A DNA stretch of 64,000 nt from Mikania micrantha (Eukaryota > Streptophyta > Magnoliopsida > Asterales > Asteraceae). The notes beneath the pieces are model-generated. The model was given only the letters and a program-made list of their open reading frames with translations, ran no database searches and was not told the origin of the DNA. This document shows, one piece after another, positions 1 through 10,920 of this stretch. A program made the translations under genes and the position numbers. The stretch covers positions 15,455,692-15,519,691 of the forward strand of contig CM018690.1 of the NCBI GenBank assembly GCA_009363875.1, written 5' to 3'. How positions within the stretch are numbered: position 1 is the stretch's first letter; every line of letters starts with the position of its first letter.

Positions 1-471
1 GGGCTCTTATTTTTCTCCAAAATGAATGTTTTTTAAAAAAAACTCTTGTATATATAATAAAAAGTTAAAGAACCTTTTGTTTTTTTTTTCTTCGGCAAAT
101 ATTTCAGCCTAAATGCATATTGAGCAATGATAATAAACACCACATATCCTACTACAAGTGATAATTAAAACAAATGTTAAGATTCGAAATTGCACACCCA
201 TCGACGAGAAGGCAGATATTGTTTTGCGTAGATAGGTGAGGCACCTCTAGTTCTGAATGAGTATAACCCTGACAGGATTTTCTACTAATCAAGCATGTCT
301 GTAAATTCATTCATATAACTAATAAAAAGCAACTAAGGTCCCCATGAAACATGTCTAATCAAAAGCAATGAGGACTAGAAATAGGTTTTGCCTTCTATAT
401 AACAATCAACAGAAAATGAACCAACTTCTAAATCATAAAATATTCATCAAACATGTCATATTTATATGAAA
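1..471. other. 3' flank of SCE1, no gene seen
   Basis: AT-rich sequence downstream of the SCE1 stop codon (minus strand). It presumably contains the 3' UTR and polyadenylation region. No open frame, repeat or RNA gene could be supported. Confidence 0.5.
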
Positions 472-2961
472 CTAGACAAGAGGGGGATATGTCTTGGCTT
501 GCTGGCGGACTCTTTTCTTGTACTCCACAGTATCCTACACATGATATATTTTGCAAAATTCAGCTCAGAAGTTGATGACAGATTGATATAAAAAAAATAC
601 AAAAAACAGAACATGGATTACCTGGATAAAGAGGTGATATCCCTCGGTTTGAGCAGGATCAGCAGGGTTGGGGGTGTCCAGCAAATCTTGGATACCGATT
701 AGAATTTGTTTGACGGTTATTGCTGGTCTCCAACCCTATAAATAACATAATGTTATTAGTGATGGTTAATAGATCTTAACATTAACTGTATAGCTTAATA
801 AGGATGGTAAGCACGTACACTGTCTTCATTGAGGATTGATAAACAAACAGTTCCAGATGGGTAAACATTGGGGTGGAAGAACCCTTGGGGGAATCTGCAC
901 TTTGGTGGTTTGCTTGGATAATCTTCAGTGAAATTAAGAGTGAGGGGATAATAACCACCCTCCCAATCGGTCTACAATGGCCATGTATAACAGTCATGGA
1001 TCAAGATATATATTGTCCACCCCACAATGGTCTTGGTAAATTTCAGGAAGAAACCAATCAAGAACTTACTAAATGATCAAGCAATGGCATCAAACCAACA
1101 GAAAATAAAAATTCTTGCATTTCAAGAAGCATCAATACACAAAAAAAAAAAAATTTAACTGATACTTTTATAAGGATTCATGGTTACTGACTGTATTCCC
1201 AAAACAATATTAGTTAAAATTAACCACCTTGGACTCACACATTCTCTGCTACTTTGACGAACAACTAATCATTAGATTAACCATTTTGAAAATCAAGAAG
1301 CCATCAACTCATATTTTCTAATTATGTGTTTATAAATCGACTTTTCACTCAAATTAAAAGAAATTCTTCGCATTGAGGCTTAGGTTATTAAGCCATAGAG
1401 GGTCACCTGAAAACCTGATCCTGCCTAATGCTGTTTAGAAACAGGTTACTAAAAATGTAGGGAAAAAAATATATTGCTGGACATGGTCATCAACTTAGAT
1501 TTTCATAGAAATAAATAATAAAGACAATGGAACTTTTAGAACTTAAATATTGCAAATATAAACTGTCATTGTCCTTCCCCAAAACCATGATGCAACTAAA
1601 ATCCAGTTTAGAAAAATGATGGGAAACAGAACTTTCTTATTCTACGCCCCTATAGTAAATGCAGTCTGAAAATTATACATAATTGCATAAGGGAGAACTA
1701 TTTGCAAAACCATATATATTACGAGAACTGCACGAACCAATTTAAACCCTTTATTGATTACTAAAAGTAAATATATATAATATAATTATAAAAGATTAAA
1801 AAATGATGTCTAATTAATTAGCTTATGGTATACATGTTTACACATGTGTGATGTTTAGAATATATGTATATGCATAAACATATCTGCACATACGCATATA
1901 CCCCAATTCAGTTACATTCACATAAAAATGAATTTTCCAAATTTGGTTCCTTTGGTTTTTATAATATTTCTGGATCCATGAAGGACACTCACCTTCATTG
2001 TTGAAAAAAATCGGTTCTAGACGGAGATAATTGGCGATTAATCGATAATCGGCCGGCAGCCAATGTGATTTCACAAAATCGGAGGCATTAATTAGTAGTC
2101 GGCCAAGTCAGGAAAAAATCGGCCAAGTCAGGCAAATATCAGGCTAGTTGGTCAAAGGAATTTCATCGGTCAAAGGCTGGTTTTTTTGGCTTCTAACCAT
2201 TTTGTTGGATTTTAACTTTTTGGGCCTCCTTGATCAAAACTGGTCAAAATTTTTGAAATAAATAAAAAAATTATATTTGTTTAAAGACATTATATCAAAA
2301 AATATTTTGTATAATCTATATGTGTGTGTGTACAATCTTGAGAAATTGCATGCAAAATTTCAATCCGATTAATCCTTATTAACCCTAGTCGGTAGCTACC
2401 GCCCAATAGTGCCTAAGGATTTCTAACCCCAAAAACACCACCTAAAATTGCATATATTGTGTAAAACTAGTTAAAAGCCATTTTCTACCACATAACAGTA
2501 AGTTGAAAGAACACCAATCCTCAATCAAAACAAAAGATTTAGGGACACAAAATGTCTGTCAGCAAACTGGTACCAAAACACAATCTTATAATAGGAATTC
2601 TGAGTTCTAAGGTGACTCAACCCAGTTTTATTAAACAGCTAAATAGAGATTATCCAAGCAAATTTAACGCTAAACAAAATTAAATTCTAGAAATAAGATA
2701 TGGTGAAAACTTACACCAGCCTTCCCGGGGATGCTACACTGCCAAATCATCAAATTAACGGTACCATCGGGAAGAGATTCTGGTCTCGCTACGAAACCCT
2801 AGTTAATCACACCAAATCAATAAGACGAGATGTATGATTAGCATGTGTAAATGATTAGAGAAGTGAAGATTAGGGTTAAAAATATGACGAACATGAGGAT
2901 GATTCTTTCGCCATGCTTTCCGTTCCTCAGTGAGACGGCCACGAGCTATACCACGGTTCAT
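472..2961 (-). CDS. SCE1: SUMO-conjugating enzyme E2 (UBC9/SCE1), five coding exons
   Basis: Cytosolic/nuclear E2 that takes SUMO from the E1 SAE1/SAE2 onto its active-site cysteine and passes it to substrate lysines. Five exons on the minus strand, all with GT/AG borders and all in phase 0: 2893-2961, 2715-2798, 819-971, 622-735 and 472-534 (including TAG). They sum to 160 residues, the usual plant length. The protein starts MNRGIARGRL and ends TYPPLV. It contains the HPN motif (FFHPNVY), the catalytic Cys at residue 94 in SGTVCLSILNED, and the typical GWRPAITVKQIL and DTPNPADPAQ segments. All key residues are present, so it should be active. Exon 5 (RQQAKTYPPL) and the N-terminus differ from the commonest plant version, suggesting a paralogue. 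Intron 3 (972-2714) is unusually long and holds a repeat. Splicing is inferred from conservation, not transcripts. Confidence 0.95.
1990..2440. repeat. MITE-like repeat inside SCE1 intron 3
   Basis: The long intron contains a block rich in CGATTAAT/ATCGGCC motifs. One end (near 1995) reads AATCGGTTCTAGACGG. The other (near 2370-2440), on the opposite strand, has related GGCGGTAG and GATTAATCGG motifs, so the ends look like degenerate inverted repeats. The tract GGCCAAGTCAGG occurs twice near 2101-2131. This would explain the intron length. Exact borders and family are uncertain. Confidence 0.35.
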
Positions 2962-3148
2962 GATTTACAGTTCTGATCGCTTCCCTCAGCGATGTTAAAT
3001 ATTTGCAGGCTCTCGACTCCCGCAGGCTGCAGCGGTATGCGAAAGATGGAATATGTCAATATGACTTGCGAGTTTTCGATTGAGGGGTGAGCTTAAAAAT
3101 ATTTGTAGTTTTTTATTTAAGGATTAATATCATATATTCCCCTTCTAA

Positions 3149-5218
3149 GAGGACTCGGAGTGGGAGCCGGGAGAGAGGCGGGGAGAACCGGGGAGTCCCG
3201 GGGCCGATCGGGAACACCCCCCCCGGAAGTGGGGTGGGGTGAATCGGGGACATCACACCGAATCTCACTGACTGTGGGGAAACCAAATCTAACCGTTGTC
3301 AAACGGTTAGCTTTTTTTTAAAAAAAAAAAAAACCAATTTTTTTCTATTTAAACAACTTAAAAACCAACCAAAATCTCACACTTTTTTCTCCCATCTTCT
3401 ACAATCTATACACTAAAATTTATAAAATTTTCAACTAAAATGGAAGGAGGTTCATCACGTGGTGGGTCGTCAACCAAGAAATTTAGAAAACCACGACAAA
3501 AAAATGTTCAAACGCCTCAAATGAACCCGTTCAACACACCCGGGTATCATCCACAAATGCCATCTCCGAATCAACCAACATTTTACTACGATCCAATGAA
3601 CCCGCCTCCATATTTGCAATATTCACCGGGCACTCAACAACAATTCGATCAACAAAATTTTCAACAACAATCTCCATTTCAAGGTATTTTTTATACGTTT
3701 ATTTTTATATTTTATTTTTTTTGTTTATTTTTATAAGTTTATTTTTTAAGTCTATTTTTATACGTTTATTTTTTAAGTCTATTTTTATACGTTTATTTTT
3801 ATGTTTAGACTATCGTGACCATAATCAAGACGACTCGGATTCAAGCGAACATAATAAAAGTGTTCTAGTCGAGTCAGAAGAAGAAGAAGAACAAGAACCG
3901 GTTAGGCGACCGGGAAAGAAACCAATTGGAAAGAAAGCACCGGCCAAGCGTTGGTCCGATGAAGAGGAGGTTGCGTTGGCCAGAGCTTGGCTAACTATTT
4001 CTGAAAATCCCGATGTTGGTAATGCGCAAAAACGGGATGGTTTTTATAAAAAGGTATTTTTTAACATTGTTTAAGTTAACAAAAAAAGTAACGGTTGATG
4101 CTTAAATTTATGTTGTTTATATGTAGGTAACCGAACATTTTCACCATCTCGTGAAGGACAGGTCGAGGACTGTTGATCAAATCTATTCCAAATGGAACGA
4201 TATGAACGCCTCCATGAAGAAATGGAATGGTTTTTACCAACAGTGTTCAATGAATCGCAAAAGCGGTGAGGGGGATGAACAAGTTTTGAAAACGGCCATG
4301 AAAAACTACAAAATCTTGGTCAAGTCAAAGGGATTCGATCACATCCAAGCGTGGGATGTGGTCCGCGATAGCCCTTTATGGTGCGACATTCCACCAGTAG
4401 GTTGTGACTCACAATCTACAACAAAAAGGCCGAAGCCAAACGAGTCAATGGGTAGTGCGAACCCCCACATCGACATCAACCTTGATGATGACGAAGACAT
4501 CAACATCAACCTTGATCGTGATGGCCCACGCATTTATTATGAACCGGATAGGCCAACAAGAAAGGGCAAAAGATCGGCCGCGTCCTCCTCGTCGCATGAC
4601 GAGTTAATTCAACAAATGGCGGAATTCAACTCGTTGAACAAAGAGGAATCCCAACAAAGAGAACGCCATCGAGAAGAAAAACTCCGTGTTTTGCAAGAGG
4701 AGAAAGAAGCACGCGTTGCATTAATGCGACGACAACAACAGGCTTTAGACGAACAGCAAAAGGCTGTAAATTTAGAGTTTATGATGAAAGACCACACAAT
4801 TTATCAAGAACCAATGCTACAACCGATTCTCGATCGTAAACGAGAAATTGCTGCTCGTTGGGGATGGCATTGCCCTTTCTAGGTTTTTAATTTAATTTTT
4901 TAGGTTGTACTATTTTTTTTGTTGTACTATTTTTTTTTGGTTGTATTTTTTTTTTTGGTTGTATTTTTTTTTTGTATTCTTTTTTTTATTTTAAATTTAA
5001 TGAATCTTTTTTTATTTTATTAATATTATTATTATTATTATTATTATTTATTGTTAAAATAATTAATTAAAAATAAGATTTGAAAATGGGGAAAAGTGGG
5101 GAAAAGTGGGACGACACCGTGCAAAATGGGGAAAAGTGGGGAAGAGTGAGGAAAGCTGATGTGGCGCTGATGTGGCAATGGGGAAAAGTGGGGAGTTTCT
5201 AGACGACTCCTTGTGGCC
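3149..5218 (+). mobile_element. PIF/Harbinger element carrying only ORF1
   Basis: A 2070-bp element flanked by the 3-bp target duplication TAA (3146-3148 and 5219-5221), the duplication size of PIF/Harbinger. Left terminus GAGGACTCGGAGTGG and right terminus (reverse complement) GGCCACAAGGAGTCG match at 10 of 15 positions without gaps. Inside is one spliced gene, a Myb-like ORF1; no DDE transposase is present, so it would need a nuclease in trans. The leader carries ACCGTTGTCAAACGGTTA (near 3291), which recurs in the second Harbinger derivative near 57560. Subterminal GGGGAAAAGTGGGG repeats lie at 5090-5200. Confidence 0.75.
3440..4882 (+). CDS. Harbinger ORF1, Myb/SANT-like DNA-binding protein
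   Basis: Three exons with GT/AG borders: 3440-3683, 3809-4053 and 4127-4882, joined in frame to 414 residues. The N-terminal part is rich in Pro/Gln (YHPQMPSPNQP), followed by an acidic run and a Lys/Arg stretch (RRPGKKPIGKKAPAKRW) that could be a nuclear signal. A trihelix/Myb-like domain starts at KRWSDEEEVALARAWL and continues through WNDMNASMKKWNGFY. The C-terminal third is charged and coiled-coil-like (EEKEARVALMRRQQQ). In PIF/Harbinger elements ORF1 binds element ends and helps import the separate DDE nuclease. Plant databases often carry such proteins under misleading names such as glutathione S-transferase T3-like; nothing here resembles a GST. The frame is intact. The intron 1 region is a T-rich direct repeat (TTTTTATACGTTTATTTTT) at 3690-3800. 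Confidence 0.85.
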
Positions 5219-6072
5219 TAAGCTTCTAAATTACATAAATACCCAAGGCTAAATTAAAATTACAAATTTCCCCATTTTCAAAATTGCCCTCCGTCTCTTC
5301 AGTGTCTATTATCTAAACACAATTCACATTGCCGCCTATCTCTCCACACAAAACATCGATCGATCGGAAACACATTGTCCTCCGTCTCTTCATCATCGAT
5401 CAAGCTGGCGATTGGAAGCCGATCAGAACATCGATCAAAGTTGGCGATTGGAAGCAGATCAGAATCGTCGCCTTTTTCATCTTCATCATCGATCAGAGCC
5501 GTTTCATCTTCATCGTCGATCAGCTTACTTTTTCATCTTCATCATCGATAAAACCAAAAATTAGTAGCCGGACATTAGTTTTCTCTCTTTGTGGTTATCC
5601 CAATTTGTTGTCATTTTCATCGTCAATTGTACCGACCAAATATTTGAGTCAGCGTGTTTTCTCACTTTGTGGCTATCCCAAAACCTTATACGGTTATGCC
5701 AATTTATTCAGAAAATTTAACATTTCAACATTTTCAGTTTGGTGTATATTGCATGAAGTGAAATGAAGATGAGATACCAACCCCATCTACTTGAACAGAC
5801 CCATAAAATGGATAATGGAGATGAATGGTGTAAAAGATTTCTTAAAAATCTTACCCATAAATTTTTTTTATTGTTGATGCATTTGCATGAATTAAAAAAG
5901 TTGATTTGGGTTGATTTAGGTTACATTTCATCTCTAATTTTCAAACAGATAAAACAACAAAATAGCTTAAAAGGAAACAGTATCATTTGGGTTTGTGTTA
6001 TTGTTATGCCAAGTATTTCTGTTAATATATAATGTGTTGATTAATATGGTAATTGTCACATTATGTTGATCC

Positions 6073-6942
6073 ATGATGGATATGTATAAGATAAAGTTAA
6101 GGTATGGAGGCTACTTTCGATTAGGCAAGAACTCATCCACAAAACGATATTGTTTTGGCTTTCAAAAATGCATTCACATTAACAAGTATATATACTACTA
6201 TGATGATTTGATTGAAGAGGTTGCCACTCATTATCCTAAGGATAGGGGGTTTGTTTTCTCACTTTTTTTCATCGACAAATTTGACACTAAGCAATCTTAT
6301 ATTAAGGTTTATTCTAGTGAAAACTTTCAATTGATGCTTGATATGTATGAGGTTGAGAGAGAAATAACCGTTTATGTGACGACAAGTGACAAGGTTGAGA
6401 CAAGTTCGATGCATGGCAGGTACGTCTTTTTTTTATTATTTTTGTAATATTTTCTACAAATAGTTGTGTTTTTGATAACTATACATCTGTTACAGAGCTT
6501 TGGGTGATGTTGATGATGAACAACACGACAAGGAAGAATCAGAGTATTCATTAAGTGATGATAGTTATCATAGCCACTATAGCACAGATCATGAAGCAAA
6601 AGATGAGGATTCTGGAACGACACTTCATACAAGCAAAAATCAAACCATTAAAGTGAACTCAACATTTGAAAATGTTATAGAGTTTAGGAGAGCATTGAAC
6701 CATTATGCAATAATTAATGAAGACAATCAAACGATCAATGGGTTAATGGAGACAATGAAGAAAAGATATATCCACCAACAATCAAACGACCACATGAAAG
6801 ACCAAGAAAGAATAGAATTAAGCCAAATGACGAGACTAAAAAGAGACAAAAATACAAGCGTTGTGGTGAGTATGGACATCGTCAAAAGACATGCAAAAAT
6901 TCAGAATCTCAAGATCAAGAATCAACAAGTAAAAGAAGATGA
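6073..6942 (+). pseudogene. MuDR-family transposase, N- and C-termini fused by deletion
   Basis: Exon 1 at 6073-6419 and exon 2 from 6496 join in frame (GT/AG, phase 2). The N-terminal half resembles the PB1-like/DUF region of plant MuDR proteins and reaches the start of the MuDR DNA-binding domain (STFENVIEFRRALNHYAI, ending near 6713). The frame then changes, and in another frame the characteristic C-terminus appears: a basic RPRKNRIKP segment and a zinc knuckle, KRCGEYGHRQKTCKN, with a stop at 6940-6942. The whole DDE catalytic region between them is missing. This is what an internal deletion derivative looks like; no functional transposase can be made. Confidence 0.75.
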
Positions 6943-7094
6943 AGAAAGAGATTGCGAATTTGAAATTTTGTTTTGATATGAATTTTTATGTGGATTTGTT
7001 ACTTTTGTTTTGATATGGATCTTTTATCTGGATTTTTGAACTCATTTATATCCGGATTTTTGAACTCGTTTATATTGGTGACAATAGAAGTTAG

Positions 7095-7345
7095 TTAATT
7101 GATGCTTCAAAATCGGAGTAAAAAATGGGAAGAAATATATAATATATATGGTTTAATAAGAAAAAATATGTAAATTGTTTTTAATTATTTCATTAAGGGT
7201 AAAATAGGAAATACATAATTGTTTTTTAATAAAATGGGTAAATATGTAATGTATATGACTTAGTAAGGGGAAATATGTAATTTAGTTTTATGGTTGGATA
7301 AATATGTAATAAAAGGTTTTAGTAGGGGGAAATATGTAATTGCCC
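7095..7345 (+). repeat. Subterminal GGGGAAATATGTAAT repeats
   Basis: The motif (G)GGNAAATATGTAAT occurs at least four times at roughly 35-45-bp spacing, including near 7220, 7263 and 7327. Such subterminal repeats are common in MULE ends and may be transposase binding sites (inference). Confidence 0.45.
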
Positions 7346-7350
7346 CTTTA

Positions 7351-7929
7351 TTTAAAAACATTGGTTTCTAAATGTTTATGTTTCGTTAATGTATAAAACT
7401 AGTGGGTTCCCCATTTGTTACCGCGAGAATTTCGTTACAGTTTAGGATATCATAACAAAGACATAATCATGTATATCAAAATACATATATAAAAAATATC
7501 ACAATGGTTGTCACTCTAATATAAAACCCTTCACACGAGTAGTAAACATATTTGTCTCAACAAAAAAAGAGGTGTGCTTGATCAAATAATATAGCATTAA
7601 AAAACACAAATATACGGCCAACAAATAAAACGAGAAAAAGGTGGTAGTTATTATCTATTCAAGTAATATTATTAATCATTAGCAAGGATTTAATAATTGT
7701 AAAAAAAAAATAAGAACGACCTAGAACTTATCTCACACAATATTACCAAATTAAAAAAGTTTAAGCCATGTTGCTCTGCTGATATGAGTTCTCAATCACG
7801 AAAACAGTAACAATATCACGACTATCAAAATATAGACCCCAAAACGAACAATAAACTGAATCATCGCAAAAACATGCGTCACTCCCAAGTAATATAAATG
7901 CAAACATAAGCACGCGATTTTAAAATAGT
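7351..7929. other. AT-rich intergenic stretch, nothing recognised
   Basis: Low-complexity AT-rich sequence without a convincing open frame, terminal repeat or RNA gene. It may be the outer part of the decayed repeat that follows. Confidence 0.4.
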
Positions 7930-8545
7930 TGATATATTTGAAATAATTGACGTTAAAAACTTCAACTAGTATTATATTAAAACTAACTTTTATAAATCAA
8001 TTATATAAAATATATTTTTTATAATTACTAAATTTAATTGAGCCAATTTAAAAATAGCGTTAAATATGACGGACCAAAAGGGTAACTTTCTCTAATCATT
8101 TTTATTACTTTAATTTTTAATTAAATTAAAAAAACGTTATTTGTTTGTAAAAATTTCATTGTTTAAAAACTTCTTTCATAGTATACTTTATTTATTTTTT
8201 TTAAGATAACTTATTTTTTACATAAATTTTGTTTTTCTGAAAATAAAATATTTCTTACTTTAAAATTTTTGATTTTAGAAAATTTCGTATTTTATAAAAA
8301 AAATTAAGTGTGTTTTATAATAAAAAGATAAATAATATATTAGTTATTTATATTATAATTATTTAATTAAAGAAAAATTTATTTAATAAGAAAGAGAAAA
8401 TAGTTATTTACTAGAAGAGAGAGTTAAGTGGAATAATAAGGAATTGCAAGTGTCACTTGTGGTGTAAAAAGTTGACAAGTGGCAATATTGTTGTAAGGAT
8501 GTGACATGTGGCAAAATATTTACTCTTTTATTAGAGAGTATAGAT
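7930..8545 (+). repeat. Dispersed repeat, copy A (Helitron-like, uncertain)
   Basis: Shares an ordered set of motifs with 8866-9935: AACTAACTTTTATAAATCA, a GTTAAATATRNGGACCAAAA segment followed by GTAACTTT, and a 3' portion with GTTGACAAGTGGCAAT, GACATGTGGC and finally TTATTAG..GTATAG. The shared 3' end suggests two members of one non-autonomous family. No coding capacity. Helitron assignment is a guess, since no clear 5'-TC...CTRR-3' pair was proved. Confidence 0.4.
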
Positions 8546-8574
8546 AGATTATTATTGTTTAATTAAAATAGTAA

Positions 8575-8690
8575 AGAAAAATAAAAAAGGGCCAAAAAAT
8601 AACCTTGCTATTACAGGATTTGAACGGATGACCATATAATTAAAACTGTTTAACCACCAAACTACATCAACATAGTTGCTTCTTGCTGAT
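8575..8690 (-). ncRNA. tRNA-derived SINE-like fragment with pol III boxes
   Basis: On the minus strand the sequence reads TAGTTTGGTGGTTAAACA (A-box-like, 8647-8664), then about 20 bases later GTTCAAATCC (B-box core, 8616-8625), then a T-rich run downstream (8580-8606). The spacing suits an internal RNA polymerase III promoter. It does not fold as a complete tRNA, so a SINE or tRNA-like relic is more likely than a functional tRNA. Confidence 0.45.
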
Positions 8691-8865
8691 AACTAGTAAT
8701 TTTAACCCGTCGTGCGTTGCGGCAACTTTGAGACGTATAGTAATTTGAATTTATATAGGTTTTTGAAAACGTATTATATTTGACCTAACTTGTCTCCTAA
8801 TCTCTATGTTGAAAGACGTTTAAATAGAACCATCATATTAATATAAGTTTTTAGTTTATATATGA

Positions 8866-9935
8866 ATAATACTAGAGTATTACCCCGTGTATTACACGGG
8901 TTTAATATAAAAATATTAATAATTAGTAATAAAATTTAAAAAAGTTATAAAACGATATTTTAAGAGAAAATGAGTACTTTACATATTAATTAATACTTCA
9001 AGTAATAAAAAATCAATTAAAAACTTTAATAACTATCAAATTATATATCATATTTTTGATTTGTAAAGATTATTATATTTGAACAAATTGATAATAAAGT
9101 TTCAGTTTGTATTCTATCAAAGACTAACTTTTATAAATCAAAAAGGTAAAATATATAATTTATTTAATTATTTAATTTTAACGACTCAATTTATATATAA
9201 CGTTAAATATAAGGACCAAAAGTGTAACTTTTCTTAATCATTTTTTTACTTTGGTTTTTAAATAAATTTAAAAAATGTCATCGGTTTATAAAAATCTTGC
9301 AATTAAAAACTTTAATAACTATACAAATGATATATGATATTTTTGATTTGTAACGATTATTATCTTTGAACAAATTGATAATAAAGTTTCAGTATGTATT
9401 ATATCAAAGACTAACTTTTATAAATCAAAACGGCAAAATGTATAATTTATTTAATTATTTAGTTTTAACGACTCAAGTTATATATAACGTTAAATATAAG
9501 GACCAAAAGTGTAACTTTTCTTAATCATTTTTTTACTTTGATTTTTAAATGAATTTAAAAAATGTCATCAGTTTATAAAAATCTTATTGTTTTAAACACC
9601 GGTTTATATTTTATTTTATTTTTAAAAAAAATTCATTTTTAAAGAATTTTTTTCTATATAACTTTGATTTTCTGAAAATAAAATATTATTTATTTTTAAA
9701 AAAATAATATTAACTTTTTTTTTACATTTTACAAAATTTTCTTATATGTGTTTTCTAATTAAAAGAAAATTAATATTATTAGTTATTTGTATTATGATTA
9801 TTTAATAGTAAAGAGAATATAATTATTTATTATGAGATAATTAAATAAATTTGATAAAAAGTTGACATGTGGCAATTAGGGTGTTAGAACATGACATGTG
9901 GCGAAAAACATCTTTATTTATTAGTATAGTAAGAT
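8866..9935 (+). repeat. Dispersed repeat, copy B, with internal duplication
   Basis: Begins around a short inverted repeat (ACCCCGTGTATTACACGGGT, 8881-8900) and ends with the same GTTGACATGTGGCAAT / GACATGTGGCGAAAA / TTATTAGTATAG signature as copy A. The interior contains a 287-bp direct duplication. No protein-coding frame. It fits a non-autonomous Helitron-like or other foldback element; class unresolved. Confidence 0.4.
9014..9595 (+). repeat. Tandem duplication, period about 287 bp, two copies
   Basis: The tract starting TTTTGATTTGTAA (9054) recurs at 9341, and both copies continue through ATAAAGTTTCAGT, ATATAAGGACCAAAAGTG and AAAAATGTCATC with few differences. A third, more diverged match to the middle of the unit lies in copy A (about 7965-8110). 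Confidence 0.7.
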
Positions 9936-10004
9936 TGATTTGGTTGTCTTTTATTTATTTATTTTGAATGGAAGAGGATCTCAACATGTAAATAACAGGT
10001 TGTC

Positions 10005-10920
10005 AGGTTGTTGTGCACCGAAAATTATCCGAAATATTTCAGGATCATAAATATTTAGGATATATTTATGTCTGACTCATATCTCTGTTTATTCCTAATT
10101 TGATGTCGAAATTGTAGGTTAACATGTTTACAACTTACCAAGCTATAATCCCAGGAGAAGTCAACAAACATTCCAAATAAGAGAACATGGACTACAAGAA
10201 CTGTGAGGACTCAATGCCACGAAATTTGAACAAGTCGTCCATAAAAGAAATGATCCCAAAGTAACCGCAACGGCTATAATGACCGTTCATTGTAAATATT
10301 TAGTATAAATACCGAGGCAATTATCGATATTGGGGACACAACACGCTTAGCAGCTATACGAGATTACTTTCACTACTAGCATCGACCATATTGTGCTCCT
10401 TTGTATTTTATTTAAATTCATATTAATAAACTAGGCAGAGTGACAATTGTCACCTCTTGAGGTTTTTATGCCAGCAATCCTAAGTGATTAAGGACTTTTC
10501 CTCGTCTAAATCTCATATGTTTGGTTGTTTTTCTATTTCATATTCTTGAATATCCCTAGTGATCCACAGGGATATTTTTGTTACGAGTTACGTGTAATTG
10601 GTATTATTGATTATAAAACACAAAATCTCACTTTACTAATTCGGTTTTGCTAAAATTATACTTGTTATACTTGTTAATTTTTACCCGAAACATAGGTCAC
10701 GTTATTAAGGTCTGGTTACCTTAACCGTTGTGAGATCATACCCACCAAATAAGCGGGAACCGAAAAAATCAGTAAACCCTCTCCCCTGTTCAGGTTTAAA
10801 CCACTTATCTTATTAAGGTGCAACTTTTCCTTTTTATTGTAATATCGTTAGGCTAGAAGCCTTTCGGAAAAACTTATATTAATAAAGCCCTTTGGTTCTC
10901 TTTTATTTTATATAAATATT
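10005..10920 (+). mobile_element. Probable solo LTR or LTR fragment
   Basis: The block has the order expected of a plant LTR: a TATA-like AGTATAAATACCG at 10298, a putative leader with GGGGACACAACAC, and a polyadenylation-type AATAAA (TTAATAAACTAGG, about 10424). There is no coding sequence on either side that would make it a full element, and no target duplication was found. Borders are approximate and the lineage is unassigned. Confidence 0.35.

Larger units (their letters stand above)
5229..7350 (+). mobile_element. Internally deleted MULE (Mutator-like) element
   Basis: The block contains a MuDR-type transposase pseudogene missing its catalytic core. Its left side (5230-5290) and right side (7100-7350) carry related inverted motifs of the form ATTACATATTTCCCC/GGGGAAATATGTAAT, consistent with decayed terminal inverted repeats. 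The 5' leader has short duplications (GGCGATTGGAAGC twice near 5406-5455; TTCATCTTCATCATCGAT several times at 5480-5550). Target duplications were not identified, so the borders are approximate. Confidence 0.5.

Noticed and set aside
3117..3302. 61-codon minus-strand open frame rich in Pro and Ser
   Set aside because: It overlaps the left end of the Harbinger element and its composition follows the GC-rich terminal repeats; no domain is visible.
8575..8690. A functional tRNA gene
   Set aside because: Only A- and B-box-like segments are present; no acceptor stem or anticodon arm could be paired.
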